Shown here piece after piece: positions 42,544 through 51,647 of a stretch of DNA of 64,000 nucleotides. The stretch is from Corynebacterium pilosum DSM 20521 = CIP 103422 (lineage in GTDB: Bacteria > Actinomycetota > Actinomycetes > Mycobacteriales > Mycobacteriaceae), in the NCBI RefSeq assembly GCF_000373805.1, contig NZ_KB892439.1, forward strand, positions 26,397 to 90,396, given 5' to 3'. The translations under genes and the position numbers were made by a program. Below the pieces are notes generated by a model, which saw nothing but the letters and a program-made list of their open reading frames with translations, made no database searches and was not told the origin of the DNA. The stretch's first letter is position 1; every line of letters starts with the position of its first letter.

Positions 42544-43589
42544 CGCATCGCCTTATTTGCATTCTCCAGCAGGATCAGCAGATCACCGACTGTGTAATTT
42601 CCGACCGCCATGTTCTCCAAGTCGTCGAGAGGCAGCGCTCCAGTCTCGATCTGCTTCACGACGGTGCCGACGATATTGGAAGCGTCTTCCGTATCGAAGC
42701 CAACGGACTGTGCGGCCTCCTGCAACGCCGGCGAAGAGATGACACCCAAACCGACCGCGATGATCGCAGCAACCAGCGCGGTGTTGTCCTGGCCGAGGAC
42801 CTCCAGCGATGGGGTTTCCGGGGCCTCGATGACTTCCAGGGTGCCACCGGGCGAGGCAAGGTTGCCGGCGGAGAATGAATTCAACTGAGCATCGTTACCG
42901 TTGAACAGATTCATGTCCACCGGGGTGTCGATGCCGGCGACGCGCCCGTTGCCGGAACGCTGCCAGAAGGAGACTGTGTCCCAGCCGCCCACCGGCTTTG
43001 GCGCGTGGTTCTGGTAGGCGGCCAGCCACAGCGGGTACTCCGAAAATTCAGTGGTATTGCCCATATCCACCTGCCAGAAATAGCGGTAGGTGTAGATCAT
43101 CGGGGTCTTGCCGGTTAGGGTCTTCAGCTCGTTGAGGAAGGTCCGAGTCCAAACACTCAGCTGAGACGGCGACAGGCCTTCGGAGACCTCAATATCCAGT
43201 ACCGGCGGCAGGCTAGTCTCTGGCGCTTGTGCCATGACAGATGCGAAGTGCGCGGCCTGCAGGCGGGGGTCGGTTGCCGGGCGGGCGTAGTGGTACGCGC
43301 CCGTGAGCAGGCCTGCGTCATTCGCGGCCTCGACATCTTGGGCGTAGAAATCATTGGTGAAGCTAGTGCCCTCGGTCGCCTTGACGAAGGCGTAGCGCTG
43401 GCCGTCAGCAGCGACGGTGGACCACCTGATCGGGTTTCCGCCAGGGTGCTGGTGGCCGGCGACATCCACGCCGGAGGCCGCAAAGGGGTTGGCAAACGCT
43501 TCGGCGCGTGGGGCGAAGGGAACTGCGATTAAGGCAAGGGCCATCGCGACTGCGACGATGACAGAGTTCAGTTTTAGGGAAAAGCGCAT
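42540..43589 (-). CDS. Secreted GH25 lysozyme-like muramidase
   Basis: A 349-residue secreted protein: signal peptide ending AEA (about residue 31), then a GH25 catalytic barrel. The acidic residues are Asp42 (SGVDVAGHQ), Asp132 and Glu134 (VLDIEVSEG). YAFVKATEGTSF and YTYRYFWQ are also typical. GH25 enzymes cleave MurNAc-GlcNAc bonds in peptidoglycan. Residues 240-349 form an extra C-terminal region with a hydrophobic Ala/Val-rich segment (ALVAAIIAVGLGVIS) that might anchor the protein. TAGGGT ends seven bases before ATG 43589, a leaderless start. It is convergent with the glycan operon. Confidence 0.9.
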   Translation of the reverse strand: MRFSLKLNSVIVAVAMALALIAVPFAPRAEAFANPFAASGVDVAGHQHPGGNPIRWSTVAADGQRYAFVKATEGTSFTNDFYAQDVEAANDAGLLTGAYHYARPATDPRLQAAHFASVMAQAPETSLPPVLDIEVSEGLSPSQLSVWTRTFLNELKTLTGKTPMIYTYRYFWQVDMGNTTEFSEYPLWLAAYQNHAPKPVGGWDTVSFWQRSGNGRVAGIDTPVDMNLFNGNDAQLNSFSAGNLASPGGTLEVIEAPETPSLEVLGQDNTALVAAIIAVGLGVISSPALQEAAQSVGFDTEDASNIVGTVVKQIETGALPLDDLENMAVGNYTVGDLLILLENANKAMR

Positions 43590-43645
43590 GAGCTTAACCC
43601 TAAACCAGTTATGTCACATCAGTAACTCGCGAAACACCCTTAACT

Positions 43646-44764
43646 TTATAAGTTTCCTGCAACACGCGCCTTTGCCACAATGTCAGCGATGTGTTCCACC
43701 ACAAATCGCACGTCTTCCTCAGTGGTCGTCCTACCTAAAGTGAGGCGCAAAGCCCCCATCCCGGTCCGGGTATCCACCCCCATCGCTTCCAGAACATGGC
43801 TCATCCGGTTCACGCCACTGGCGCACGCAGAGCCGGTCGACGCCGCGATCCCGGCAGCATCCAGCAGCATGATCAGCGAATCACCATCTGCGCCTGCGAA
43901 CATGAAGTGAGCATGCGTGGGCAGCGCGGGTTCGCGAGTGGTCACGATCACGTCGTCGATACGCGAGGTGACACCAGCAATGAGCTGGTCGCGCAGTCCA
44001 CGGATGCGTTCCATGTCTGCGGCCATTGAGTCGGTCGCCTCCCGCAGCGCGGCGGCAGTCGCGGCCGCGGTGGCAACGTCGACGGTGCCAGGGCGAATGC
44101 CGCGCTCCTGCCCGCCGCCAAACATCGTGGCGGCGGGGACCGGAGAGCGGCGCACCAACAGCAACCCAGTGCCGCGTGGCCCGCCGAATTTGTGGGCACT
44201 AATTGCCAAAGCCGTGGCACCAAGTGCGTGAAAGTCGATGGGCAAGCGACCAGCCACCTGGACGGCGTCGATATGCACGGGCGTGCCGACGGCCGAGGCG
44301 CGCGCCACCACTTCCTCAACGGGCTGGATGGCGCCGGTCTCGTTATTGGCCCACATGCAGGTCGCCACGGCGGCCGGTTCGTCTAGGGCCGCAAGGTCCG
44401 TGACGTGGCCAGACTTTTCGACCGGCAGCCACTCCACGTTGGCACCCTCCAGGGCCTGAACAGTCTCCAGTGCCGCGGGATGTTCGATGGGCGTCGAGAC
44501 CACTCGATCAAGGCTAGAGGCTTGATATAGGCCCCTGATTGCAATGTTGTCCGCCTCAGTACCGGAACCGGTGAACACCACTTCCACGGGATCTGCGCCA
44601 AACAGCTCCGCGATCTCTTCGCGCGCCTCAGCCAGAACCTTATTGGCATGCCGGCCATCGGCGTACTGTCCCCCAGGGTTTAAAGCGCCGGCATGTTCCA
44701 CCCATGCGTCAATCGCGGACTGGCGCATGGGTGTGGTAGCCGCGTGGTCGAAATAGTGACTCAC
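43646..44764 (-). CDS. Cysteine desulfurase (NifS/IscS-like)
   Basis: A 372-residue PLP enzyme that removes sulfur from cysteine for Fe-S clusters and thiolation. N-terminal FDHAATTPMR, the PLP lysine in SAHKFGGPRGTG, and the persulfide Cys in TGSACASGVN are visible. It is the short-loop, class I (IscS) layout. GTG 44764 overlaps the etfA stop by four bases (GTGA), so it is coupled to etfB-etfA, as in mycobacteria. It is the expected sulfur donor for MnmA. Confidence 0.93.
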   Translation of the reverse strand: MSHYFDHAATTPMRQSAIDAWVEHAGALNPGGQYADGRHANKVLAEAREEIAELFGADPVEVVFTGSGTEADNIAIRGLYQASSLDRVVSTPIEHPAALETVQALEGANVEWLPVEKSGHVTDLAALDEPAAVATCMWANNETGAIQPVEEVVARASAVGTPVHIDAVQVAGRLPIDFHALGATALAISAHKFGGPRGTGLLLVRRSPVPAATMFGGGQERGIRPGTVDVATAAATAAALREATDSMAADMERIRGLRDQLIAGVTSRIDDVIVTTREPALPTHAHFMFAGADGDSLIMLLDAAGIAASTGSACASGVNRMSHVLEAMGVDTRTGMGALRLTLGRTTTEEDVRFVVEHIADIVAKARVAGNL

Positions 44765-45711
44765 TTGCGCTTGTTAAGCTCCGTAATCAGCGCGGGCACG
44801 ATCTCTTCGACATCACCCACGACACCGATGTCGGCGATCTGGAAGATAGCCTCGTCGGAATCCTGGTTCACCGCGACGATGGTGCCGGAGGTCTGCATGC
44901 CGGAGGTGTGCTGGATCGCACCCGACACGCCCAGCCCGATGTACAAGTCCGGGGAAATGGTCACGCCCGTCTGGCCGATCTGCGCGCTCGCGGGGGCCCA
45001 GCCCTCGTCGACAGCATCGCGGGTCGCGCCCACGGCGGCCCCCAGAGCATCGGCCAGCGGTTCGACGTACTCCTCAAAACCAGTCTCCGAGACACCGCGC
45101 CCGCCGGCAACCACCACGGTGGCCTGGTTCAGGTTCGGACGATCGCCGCGCTCGGCAGGGCTGAAGGACGTGACTACGACATCCTTGGCCGTCGCGGTGG
45201 GAAGCGGCATTGGCGCCACCTGACCGGCTGCGGCCTCCGGCACCGGCTTCACCGAGCCCGGGCGCACCGTGTAGACCGGGCAGGCCCCGCCGGCAGCTGC
45301 CGTGGTCACCACGGAACCGCCGAAGATTTCGTGGCGGGCAGCGCCGCCAGCCTCGATACCGACGACGTCGAGCAGCACGCCCGATGCAAGGCGGGCAGCC
45401 AAGCGGCCAGCGATCTCATTGCCGCTAGCGGTGGCCGCGATGACGATGGGAGCAGGGTTCGCCGCGCCCAAAGCGTGCAGAGCATCGACCTCAGGCAGGA
45501 TCAAACGCTGGCTGTAATCCTCAGCGGTAGCGTCGATCACCTGGGCGGCGCCGGCCTCTGCCAGTGCAGGTGCAAGCGCTTCGGCCTGGCCGGCCTCGCC
45601 GACAACCACCGCGGAGACAACGCCCAAGGGGCGCGCTGCGGTGATCAATTCGTTTGTAACAGGGTCAAGCTGGCCGGAGTTGTGTTCGACCAGAACATAG
45701 ACGTGCGACAT
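44761..45711 (-). CDS. etfA: Electron transfer flavoprotein alpha subunit
   Basis: A 316-residue FAD-binding subunit. The C-terminal FAD domain shows VVAGGRGVSETGFEEYVEPLA, GQTGVTISPDLYIGLGVSGAIQH and AVNQDSDEAIFQIADIGVVGD, all standard EtfA motifs. With EtfB it carries electrons from acyl-CoA and similar dehydrogenases to the quinone pool. It starts eight bases after the etfB stop. No dehydrogenase or Etf-quinone oxidoreductase gene is within the window. Confidence 0.96.
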   Translation of the reverse strand: MSHVYVLVEHNSGQLDPVTNELITAARPLGVVSAVVVGEAGQAEALAPALAEAGAAQVIDATAEDYSQRLILPEVDALHALGAANPAPIVIAATASGNEIAGRLAARLASGVLLDVVGIEAGGAARHEIFGGSVVTTAAAGGACPVYTVRPGSVKPVPEAAAGQVAPMPLPTATAKDVVVTSFSPAERGDRPNLNQATVVVAGGRGVSETGFEEYVEPLADALGAAVGATRDAVDEGWAPASAQIGQTGVTISPDLYIGLGVSGAIQHTSGMQTSGTIVAVNQDSDEAIFQIADIGVVGDVEEIVPALITELNKRK

Positions 45712-45719
45712 GTGGCCTC

Positions 45720-46508
45720 CTAAACCAGGTTCTTTTCGACGAGCTTGGACACAACCTGAGCTGCAATATCTTCCGGCGAGCCGGAATCGATGATCTCGCC
45801 CGCGGCACGTGCCGGCACCTCAGTGGTTGCCTGCACGACGGTGGCCGAGTTATTCAGGCCGACCTGGCCGGCATCCACACCAATCGCACCCAGGTTCAGC
45901 TGCTGGATCTCTGCCTTCTTGGCAGCGGCCAGTCCCTTAAAGTTCGGAAAGCGCGGACTAACGGCCTTCTCGGACACGGAGAGGACGGCAGGCAACTGTG
46001 CTTCGAGCTGCCAAGTGCCCTTCTCGTCGTAACGCGTAGCGCTGACCTTATCCCCTTCGATAGCCACCTCACCGAGCTCGGTCAGCGCTGGGATCTGGCG
46101 GTATTCGGCGAGCAGGCCGGCCATCACGCCGCCCTGACCGTCCGAGGACTGGTTACCAGTGACGATCAGCACGACGTCCTCGATGGTGTTAATCGCGTTG
46201 GTCAGGGCCCACGCGGTGGCAACAGCATCGGAACCGGCTAGGCCTTCGTCGGAAAGCAAGACCGCGTCATCGGCGCCCATCGCAAGGGCTTTACGCAAAG
46301 CCTCGTCGCTGCCCTCTGGGCCCATCGACAGCGCGACCACGCGGTAATCGCCGGCCTCCTTGAGCTGCAGGGCAGTCTCTACTGCGTATTCATTAATCTC
46401 ATCGATGATCGAATCGACATTCGTGCGATCGAGCGTATGATCCGGCTCTAGGACTTTCTCAGACCAGGTATCCGGAACATTCTTCACCAGCACCACGATG
46501 GTGGCCAT
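45720..46508 (-). CDS. etfB: Electron transfer flavoprotein beta subunit
   Basis: A 262-residue AMP-binding subunit of the heterodimer. The signature region is VKNVPDTWSEKVLEPDHTLDR at the N-terminus and KALAMGADDAVLLSDEGLAGSD; the recognition loop follows VARYDEKGTW-type sequence (SATRYDEKGTWQLEA). ATG 46508 has GAGAGGTGA upstream. First gene of etfB-etfA-cysteine desulfurase; no clear promoter hexamer was found in the 51 bp before it. Confidence 0.95.
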   Translation of the reverse strand: MATIVVLVKNVPDTWSEKVLEPDHTLDRTNVDSIIDEINEYAVETALQLKEAGDYRVVALSMGPEGSDEALRKALAMGADDAVLLSDEGLAGSDAVATAWALTNAINTIEDVVLIVTGNQSSDGQGGVMAGLLAEYRQIPALTELGEVAIEGDKVSATRYDEKGTWQLEAQLPAVLSVSEKAVSPRFPNFKGLAAAKKAEIQQLNLGAIGVDAGQVGLNNSATVVQATTEVPARAAGEIIDSGSPEDIAAQVVSKLVEKNLV

Positions 46509-46559
46509 GAATGCTTCACCTCTCCATTGTTGCTTTATTTTGTAACGCCCTACAGTAGC

Positions 46560-47726
46560 CTAGTCCGAAAGTTGGGAGGAACGCTCCCCCGCCCATTCGC
46601 GCGGTCCGCACACGAAGGCGACGGCCGAATTTCCGATCCGCGCGATCACCACCGCCATCGGCTTCTTTCCTTTAAGTTTCATCTTTTTTCGCAGCTGATC
46701 GGGGTCAACATCCACTCCCCGCACGAGGATTTCCACGCTACCGGCACCGTGCGCTTGCAAAGCCTGGCGAAGCTTCTTCAGCGGCACTTCCTCGATGAAT
46801 GGAAATCCACTCCAGCCCTCCGGAATCGCGTCCCCGGATACAAACGCGATGTGCTCATCGAGCATCCACAAGCCGTGCCGCGCCGCCCACCCACGCACCA
46901 GCCCGGCGCGAATCACGGCACCGTCCGGCTCGATGATGAAGCGTCCGGGGGCTGCCACCTCTACGTCGTCGGGGTCGCGGTCGGTGACTTTTTCCTGGCG
47001 CGTACCCAGCATGATCGCTTCACGACGATCGCCCGTGCCCACCCCGGGCGTGTAGAGGCAGGCTTCTTTCACCGCGCCGTCGACGCTGACCACGCTGACT
47101 AAGCCGTCCCATTCGGAGTAGTCGAGGCCGGGGGCGCACTTGACGGCAAGTTCGCGGCCTGGGTAGGCGGCGAGCAGGTCAGGAAGTGGCGGCAAAAGCT
47201 GGGCGGGATCGGTGATGCGACGGCCTCCTGCGCGGCGGGCGGGGTCGGCGACGATGACATCGGCGGGGCTGGTCGGTGTCAGTGCGTCGGCGCGCAGCAG
47301 CCAGGCATGGTCGCCCAGGTTGTGGCGGGCCATGCGCAGTCGTTGTGGGTCAAGATCGCTGCCGATCCACTCCATGCCGCGGTCCAAGACAGGCGGGGCT
47401 TCCGTGCCGATGGAGCAGGTCACGTCATGTACCAAGCGCGCCCCGGCGGCGTGGAGCTTTGCGGCCCGATATTCTGCGACGATGCGTGGGGTGGCTTGCT
47501 GGGCAGCGTCGGAATCGGCTAGCCAGTGGTCCGGAAATTTTTCGGTTCCCGCGCGGCGCGCTGTCGCTAGCTCGATGACTGCGCGGGTGTAGTCGCCGAA
47601 GTGCTCGCTGGCCACTTTGTGGTCGGCCAGCATCGATTTCTTGGTCAGGGCGAGATCACCGGTGACCTCGTCGATAAGCGTGCTGTGCTCACGGAGGAAG
47701 CGGATCTCGTCGTCAGTGAAAGCCAC
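46560..47726 (-). CDS. THUMP-like domain SAM-dependent methyltransferase
   Basis: A 388-residue class I methyltransferase family protein. The SAM loop is HDVTCSIGTEAP, the acidic strand-2 end is WIGSDLDPQRLRMARHNLG, and the catalytic-type motif is VIVADPARRAGGRR. The C-terminal THUMP-like region includes VEILVRGVDVDPDQLRKK. The substrate is unknown; similar actinobacterial proteins are unstudied as far as I recall, and an RNA target is plausible. It begins inside the end of the Nudix gene (14-bp overlap), so it belongs to the ABC-Nudix-methyltransferase operon. Confidence 0.8.
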   Translation of the reverse strand: MAFTDDEIRFLREHSTLIDEVTGDLALTKKSMLADHKVASEHFGDYTRAVIELATARRAGTEKFPDHWLADSDAAQQATPRIVAEYRAAKLHAAGARLVHDVTCSIGTEAPPVLDRGMEWIGSDLDPQRLRMARHNLGDHAWLLRADALTPTSPADVIVADPARRAGGRRITDPAQLLPPLPDLLAAYPGRELAVKCAPGLDYSEWDGLVSVVSVDGAVKEACLYTPGVGTGDRREAIMLGTRQEKVTDRDPDDVEVAAPGRFIIEPDGAVIRAGLVRGWAARHGLWMLDEHIAFVSGDAIPEGWSGFPFIEEVPLKKLRQALQAHGAGSVEILVRGVDVDPDQLRKKMKLKGKKPMAVVIARIGNSAVAFVCGPREWAGERSSQLSD

Positions 47727-48579
47727 CTATTTTGCCAATTCTGTCTTCGGGGATGTGGGTGAAAAAATCAGCGTAGCGCGGGATGTGGGTGGGATCGCCC
47801 ACCACGGGGCTTAAGTCCTGCTCGCGCGCTGCGGCTTGGACTTCGGCGACGGTCTCGAAACGCGACAGGTCCAGCAGCTGCGCCCACGTCGATACGGCGA
47901 AGCGGACGAGGCCCACGCGCCACCCCTCGATGAGCAGGCTGGGCGGGAACCAGTTCGCATCATCGGCTTCCCCGGTGTCGCCGTCTGGGGTCTGGCCCTC
48001 CGGCACCGTTGCTACGAAAGAGAAGGTGTCGAACCAGTTGCCCACCTCAGACTGGCCGACCCACCGGCCCCACGGCTCAAGCTTGTCGGCGTTGACCTTC
48101 AGGTTGTTCGCGCGCAGCACGTCGGTCAGGGACGCCTGGTGGGAGACGAGCTTGTCGCGCGCGTCCGAAAAAGGGCGGGTGTCGGACAACATGGTGCCGT
48201 CGGAATCGGCCACCAGCAGTGTGCCGGTCTCTTCATAGATTTCGCGCACGGCCGCAAACACAAGGGCGTGCGCTTTGTACTTGTTCAGGCCAAGGCGGCG
48301 GGCCATGGAGACCACGCTGCGCCCCATCCACAGGTCGCCCGAGTCCCAGGACCGGGGTGGGAAATCGCGGCTGTCCACTCCCCCGCCGGGAAACACAGTC
48401 ATCCCCGGATAGTTCCGCATGGTGCGCACGCGCTCTTGGGCCCACACTTCCAGCCCGTTGTCCCCGTCGCGCAGCAGCATCACGGTGGCGGCCAGACGCC
48501 CGCCGTTAAAGCCGGTAGTTTCAGTCGGGTCGATGCGGTCGACATTGTCCGCCGAAAAGGCGCCGCGTGATCGGTGCAT
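47713..48579 (-). CDS. Nudix hydrolase
   Basis: A 288-residue protein. The Nudix box is spread as FPGGGVD ... VFAAVREIYEETGTLL, i.e. the Gly, Glu and REIYEETG residues of the diphosphohydrolase fold, with a long insertion between the two. This long-spacer form resembles the CoA/NAD-type subfamily common in actinobacteria rather than MutT. The substrate is unassigned. GGAGG stands seven bases before ATG 48579. It lies 17 bp after the ABC gene and overlaps the methyltransferase gene. Confidence 0.87.
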   Translation of the reverse strand: MHRSRGAFSADNVDRIDPTETTGFNGGRLAATVMLLRDGDNGLEVWAQERVRTMRNYPGMTVFPGGGVDSRDFPPRSWDSGDLWMGRSVVSMARRLGLNKYKAHALVFAAVREIYEETGTLLVADSDGTMLSDTRPFSDARDKLVSHQASLTDVLRANNLKVNADKLEPWGRWVGQSEVGNWFDTFSFVATVPEGQTPDGDTGEADDANWFPPSLLIEGWRVGLVRFAVSTWAQLLDLSRFETVAEVQAAAREQDLSPVVGDPTHIPRYADFFTHIPEDRIGKIGGFH

Positions 48580-48596
48580 CCACCCACCTCCTCTTC

Positions 48597-49430
48597 CTAT
48601 GCTCGGTGCGCTCCTCCCCGACGTGACCTACGGGCGAAGTACCGGCCGTCTATGCGCTCCAGCTGAATGGGCTGGTGGTAGGCGGTGGTCAAGTTTTCGC
48701 TCGTGAGAACGTCGTCGATAAGGCCTTGGGCCACCACGTTACCTTCATCCAGCAACATTGCGTGGGTGAAACCATACGGAATCTCCTCGACGTGGTGGGT
48801 GATCATCACGATTGCGGGCGCGTCTGGATCCAGGGCGAGGTCGCCGAGGTAAGCCACCAAGTCCTCGCGCCCTCCCAGGTCCATGCCGGCGCCTGGCTCG
48901 TCGAAAATGAGCAGCTCCGGGTCGGTCATGATGGCGCGGGCCACCAAGACGCGCTTGCGCTCACCTTCGGACAGTGTCCCCCAGCGCCGGTCGATCAGGT
49001 GCAGCGCGCCGATCTGCTCGAGCTTCTCAGCCGCCTGGTCATAATCCATCTCGTCGTACTGCTCGCGCCAGCGCCCCAGGATCGAATAACCGGCGGAAAT
49101 CACTAGGTCACCGACCTTTTCATCGCCGGGGATGCGGTTGCCTATCGACGAGGAACTCACGCCAATCGAGGCCCGCAGGTCGCGCATATCGGTGCGCCCA
49201 ATTTGTTCTCCAAGCACGAAAGCGGTGCCAGAAGACGGGTGCACTTCCGCCCCTGCCATCCGGATCAGGCTGGTTTTTCCTGCCCCATTGGGGCCGACGA
49301 TCACCCAGCGCTCATCAAGTTCCACCTGCCAGTCCACAGGGCCTACTAGGGTATTGCCGCCGCGACGCAGTTCGACACCGCGGAAGTCGATCATCAAATC
49401 GGGATCAGTTTCGAGCTGGATGTCATTCAT
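48597..49430 (-). CDS. ABC transporter ATPase-like protein (YlmA/ModF type)
   Basis: A 277-residue single ATPase domain. Walker A is VGPNGAGKTS (near residue 45), the signature is LSEGERKRVLVARA, Walker B is LLIFDEPGAGMD, and the switch His is in ITHHVEEI. No membrane partner is encoded beside it. It resembles the stand-alone YlmA-like ATPases found in actinobacteria whose partner is unknown. ATG 49430 is weakly preceded by AGGAG. It is divergent from glgE with about 100 bp between starts. Confidence 0.85.
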   Translation of the reverse strand: MNDIQLETDPDLMIDFRGVELRRGGNTLVGPVDWQVELDERWVIVGPNGAGKTSLIRMAGAEVHPSSGTAFVLGEQIGRTDMRDLRASIGVSSSSIGNRIPGDEKVGDLVISAGYSILGRWREQYDEMDYDQAAEKLEQIGALHLIDRRWGTLSEGERKRVLVARAIMTDPELLIFDEPGAGMDLGGREDLVAYLGDLALDPDAPAIVMITHHVEEIPYGFTHAMLLDEGNVVAQGLIDDVLTSENLTTAYHQPIQLERIDGRYFARRSRRGGAHRA

Positions 49431-49484
49431 GTCTCCTATTGTGACCTATTTTCCATCACCACGGTGTAAGTGACACGTTTTGAC

Positions 49485-49526
49485 TAAGGTAGAAGACGAA
49501 TGATTTTCTTAGAGATGGAGTTATGA
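49485..49526 (+). promoter_or_regulatory. glgE promoter region with 8-codon upstream reading frame
   Basis: A -10 TAAGGT (49485-49490) is followed nine bases later by ATG (49500), opening an eight-codon frame (MIFLEMEL, stop 49524-49526) that ends three bases before glgE. Its codons contain the glgE ribosome-binding site ATGGAG. Confidence 0.4.
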
Positions 49527-49529
49527 AAA

Positions 49530-51554
49530 ATGACTGGACGACTTGGGATCGATGACGTACGGCCACAGATTTCCGGCCGCACCCTACCGGCGAAAGCTGT
49601 AGTCGGAGAGATCGTACCGATCTCCGCACTGGTCTGGCGCGAGGGACATGATGCAGTAGCTGCCACCGTGGAAATCATTGGCCCGGAAGGCGAGCGCGAT
49701 TCCATCCTCATGCAGCAAGAGACGTTCCGCCCCGACAACGTCCACGCTGTGTTCGTTCCCGAGTCGGTCGGCCTGTGGCGCTTCCGCATCGACGCGTGGT
49801 CGGACCCCATGTCCACTTGGCGCAACGCCGTGACGAAGAAGCTGGATGCCGGCCAGTCTGCCGAAGAGATGGCCAATGACTTCCACCATGGCGCCGAACT
49901 TTTTGAGCGCGCGGCGGAGAACGCCCCAGATGCGGACGCTGAGGTCTTGCTGGAGGTTGCGCGCACGCTTGACGACGATTCCCTGTCCGCAGAAGAGCGC
50001 GTCCAAGCAGGGCTAGCTGAAGAAGTATTAGACATCCTGGCGGACTACCCGCTGCGCGAGCTGGTCACCCGCGGCCCCATCTGCGATATCGCGGTGGAGC
50101 GTCGAGACGCCCTTGTCAACTCTTGGTATGAACTCTTCCCCCGCTCGACCGGCGGCTGGGATGAGGACGGCAACCCCGTCCACGGCACCTTCGAGACCAC
50201 TGCCGCAGCACTGGATCGCGTCGCTGCGATGGGCTTCGACACCGTCTACTTCCCACCCATCCACCCGATCGGTGAAATCAACCGCAAGGGCAAGAACAAC
50301 ACCCTGACCACCGTGGAAGGTGACATCGGTTCCCCGTGGGCCATCGGTTCGTCGGCAGGCGGCCACGATGCTGTCCACCCAGAGCTGGGCACCGAAGAAG
50401 ACTTCGTTCGCCTCATCGAACGCGCCGAGGAGCTGGGCCTAGAGATCGCACTCGACCTCGCCCTGCAGGCAGCACCAGACCACCCATGGGCTGTGAACCA
50501 CCGCGAATTCTTCACTGAGCTGGCGGACGGGACCATCGCTTATGCCGAGAACCCGCCGAAGAAGTACCAGGACATCTACCCCATCAACTTCGACAATGAC
50601 CCGAAGGGCATTTACAACGAGGTCTACCGCGTTGTCATGCACTGGGTGAACCTGGGCGTGACCACCTTCCGTGTGGATAATCCACACACGAAACCGGTGA
50701 ACTTCTGGCAGTGGCTGATTGAGCGCGTCCACGAAACCCACCCCGAGGTCATCTTCTTGGCAGAGGCCTTCACCCGGCCAGCGCGCATGTTCGGCCTGGC
50801 CAAGAGCGGCTTCTCCCAGTCCTACACCTACTTCACATGGAAGACGTCCAAGGAGGAACTGACGGACTTCGCGCTGATGGTTGCAGGTCTTGCCGACGTG
50901 TCCCGCCCGAACCTGTTCGTGAACACCCCGGACATTCTGCACGAATCTCTGCAGAAGGGTGGCCGCGCAATGTTCGCCATCCGCGCCGCGCTGGCCGCGA
51001 CCATGAGCCCACTGTGGGGCGTGTACTCCGGATATGAGCTCTACGAGCATGTCCCTGTCCAGGAAGGCAGCGAGGAGTACATGAACTCCGAGAAGTATGA
51101 GCTGCGCCCGCGCGACTACGAGGCAGCCCTGGCAAACGGCGACTCCCTGCAGCCATATATCACCCAGCTGAACCAGATCCGCCGCGACAACCCGGCCCTG
51201 CAGCAGCTGCGCAATATCCACTTCCACCAGATCGACAACCCGAACCTGATTGCCTGCTCCAAGGTGGATGCCGTCACCGGCAACGCCGTTCTTGTCATAG
51301 TCAACCTTGATTCCTATGGCATGCAGGAAGGCATGATCGACGTGGATATGGAGGCGATCGGCCTTCGCCAAGGCGACTCTTTCCTAGTGCATGATGCCGT
51401 CAGCGGTGCAGAGTACGCCTGGAGCGACCGGAACTTCGTGCGCCTCGAGCCCTTGAAGGATGTTGCCCACATCTTCGTCCTGCCGGATGTGCTGCCCGAA
51501 CGCCGCGAAAAGCTGGCGTGGCGCGAAATCCCTGAGCACGACTATCGACCATAG
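49530..51554 (+). CDS. glgE: Maltosyltransferase GlgE (alpha-1,4-glucan:maltose-1-phosphate)
   Basis: A 674-residue GH13_3 enzyme that extends alpha-glucan with maltose from maltose-1-phosphate, the end of the GlgE pathway. The beta-sandwich N-domain is followed by the barrel. The nucleophile is Asp383 in FRVDNPHTKP and the general acid Glu412 in FLAEAFTRP; YFPPIHPIG and the INRKGKNN loop are family-specific. ATG 49530 has GGAG nine bases upstream. It is followed after 93 bp by glgB, the branching enzyme that works with it. No treS or pep2 is in the window. Confidence 0.96.
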   Translation: MTGRLGIDDVRPQISGRTLPAKAVVGEIVPISALVWREGHDAVAATVEIIGPEGERDSILMQQETFRPDNVHAVFVPESVGLWRFRIDAWSDPMSTWRNAVTKKLDAGQSAEEMANDFHHGAELFERAAENAPDADAEVLLEVARTLDDDSLSAEERVQAGLAEEVLDILADYPLRELVTRGPICDIAVERRDALVNSWYELFPRSTGGWDEDGNPVHGTFETTAAALDRVAAMGFDTVYFPPIHPIGEINRKGKNNTLTTVEGDIGSPWAIGSSAGGHDAVHPELGTEEDFVRLIERAEELGLEIALDLALQAAPDHPWAVNHREFFTELADGTIAYAENPPKKYQDIYPINFDNDPKGIYNEVYRVVMHWVNLGVTTFRVDNPHTKPVNFWQWLIERVHETHPEVIFLAEAFTRPARMFGLAKSGFSQSYTYFTWKTSKEELTDFALMVAGLADVSRPNLFVNTPDILHESLQKGGRAMFAIRAALAATMSPLWGVYSGYELYEHVPVQEGSEEYMNSEKYELRPRDYEAALANGDSLQPYITQLNQIRRDNPALQQLRNIHFHQIDNPNLIACSKVDAVTGNAVLVIVNLDSYGMQEGMIDVDMEAIGLRQGDSFLVHDAVSGAEYAWSDRNFVRLEPLKDVAHIFVLPDVLPERREKLAWREIPEHDYRP

Positions 51555-51560
51555 GAGTGT

Positions 51561-51598
51561 CCCCGAGGGCCTTGAGGCTTCACGCCGCGCCCCTCGGG
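51561..51598 (+). terminator. Possible weak terminator/attenuator between glgE and glgB
   Basis: CCCGAGGG and CCCTCGGG (8 bp) close a 21-base loop just after the glgE stop, followed by an AT-rich but not T-tract stretch. It may reduce read-through into glgB or stabilise the glgE mRNA 3' end. Confidence 0.5.
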
Positions 51599-51647
51599 TA
51601 ACTTCATTATTGAATACCTTTTACTATCGACCATCGAAGGAATACCC

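Noticed and set aside
49464..49480. GlxR-like palindrome (GTGTAAGTGACAC) upstream of glgE
   Set aside because: It does not fit the TGTGA-N6-TCACA spacing, so a GlxR site is not supported.
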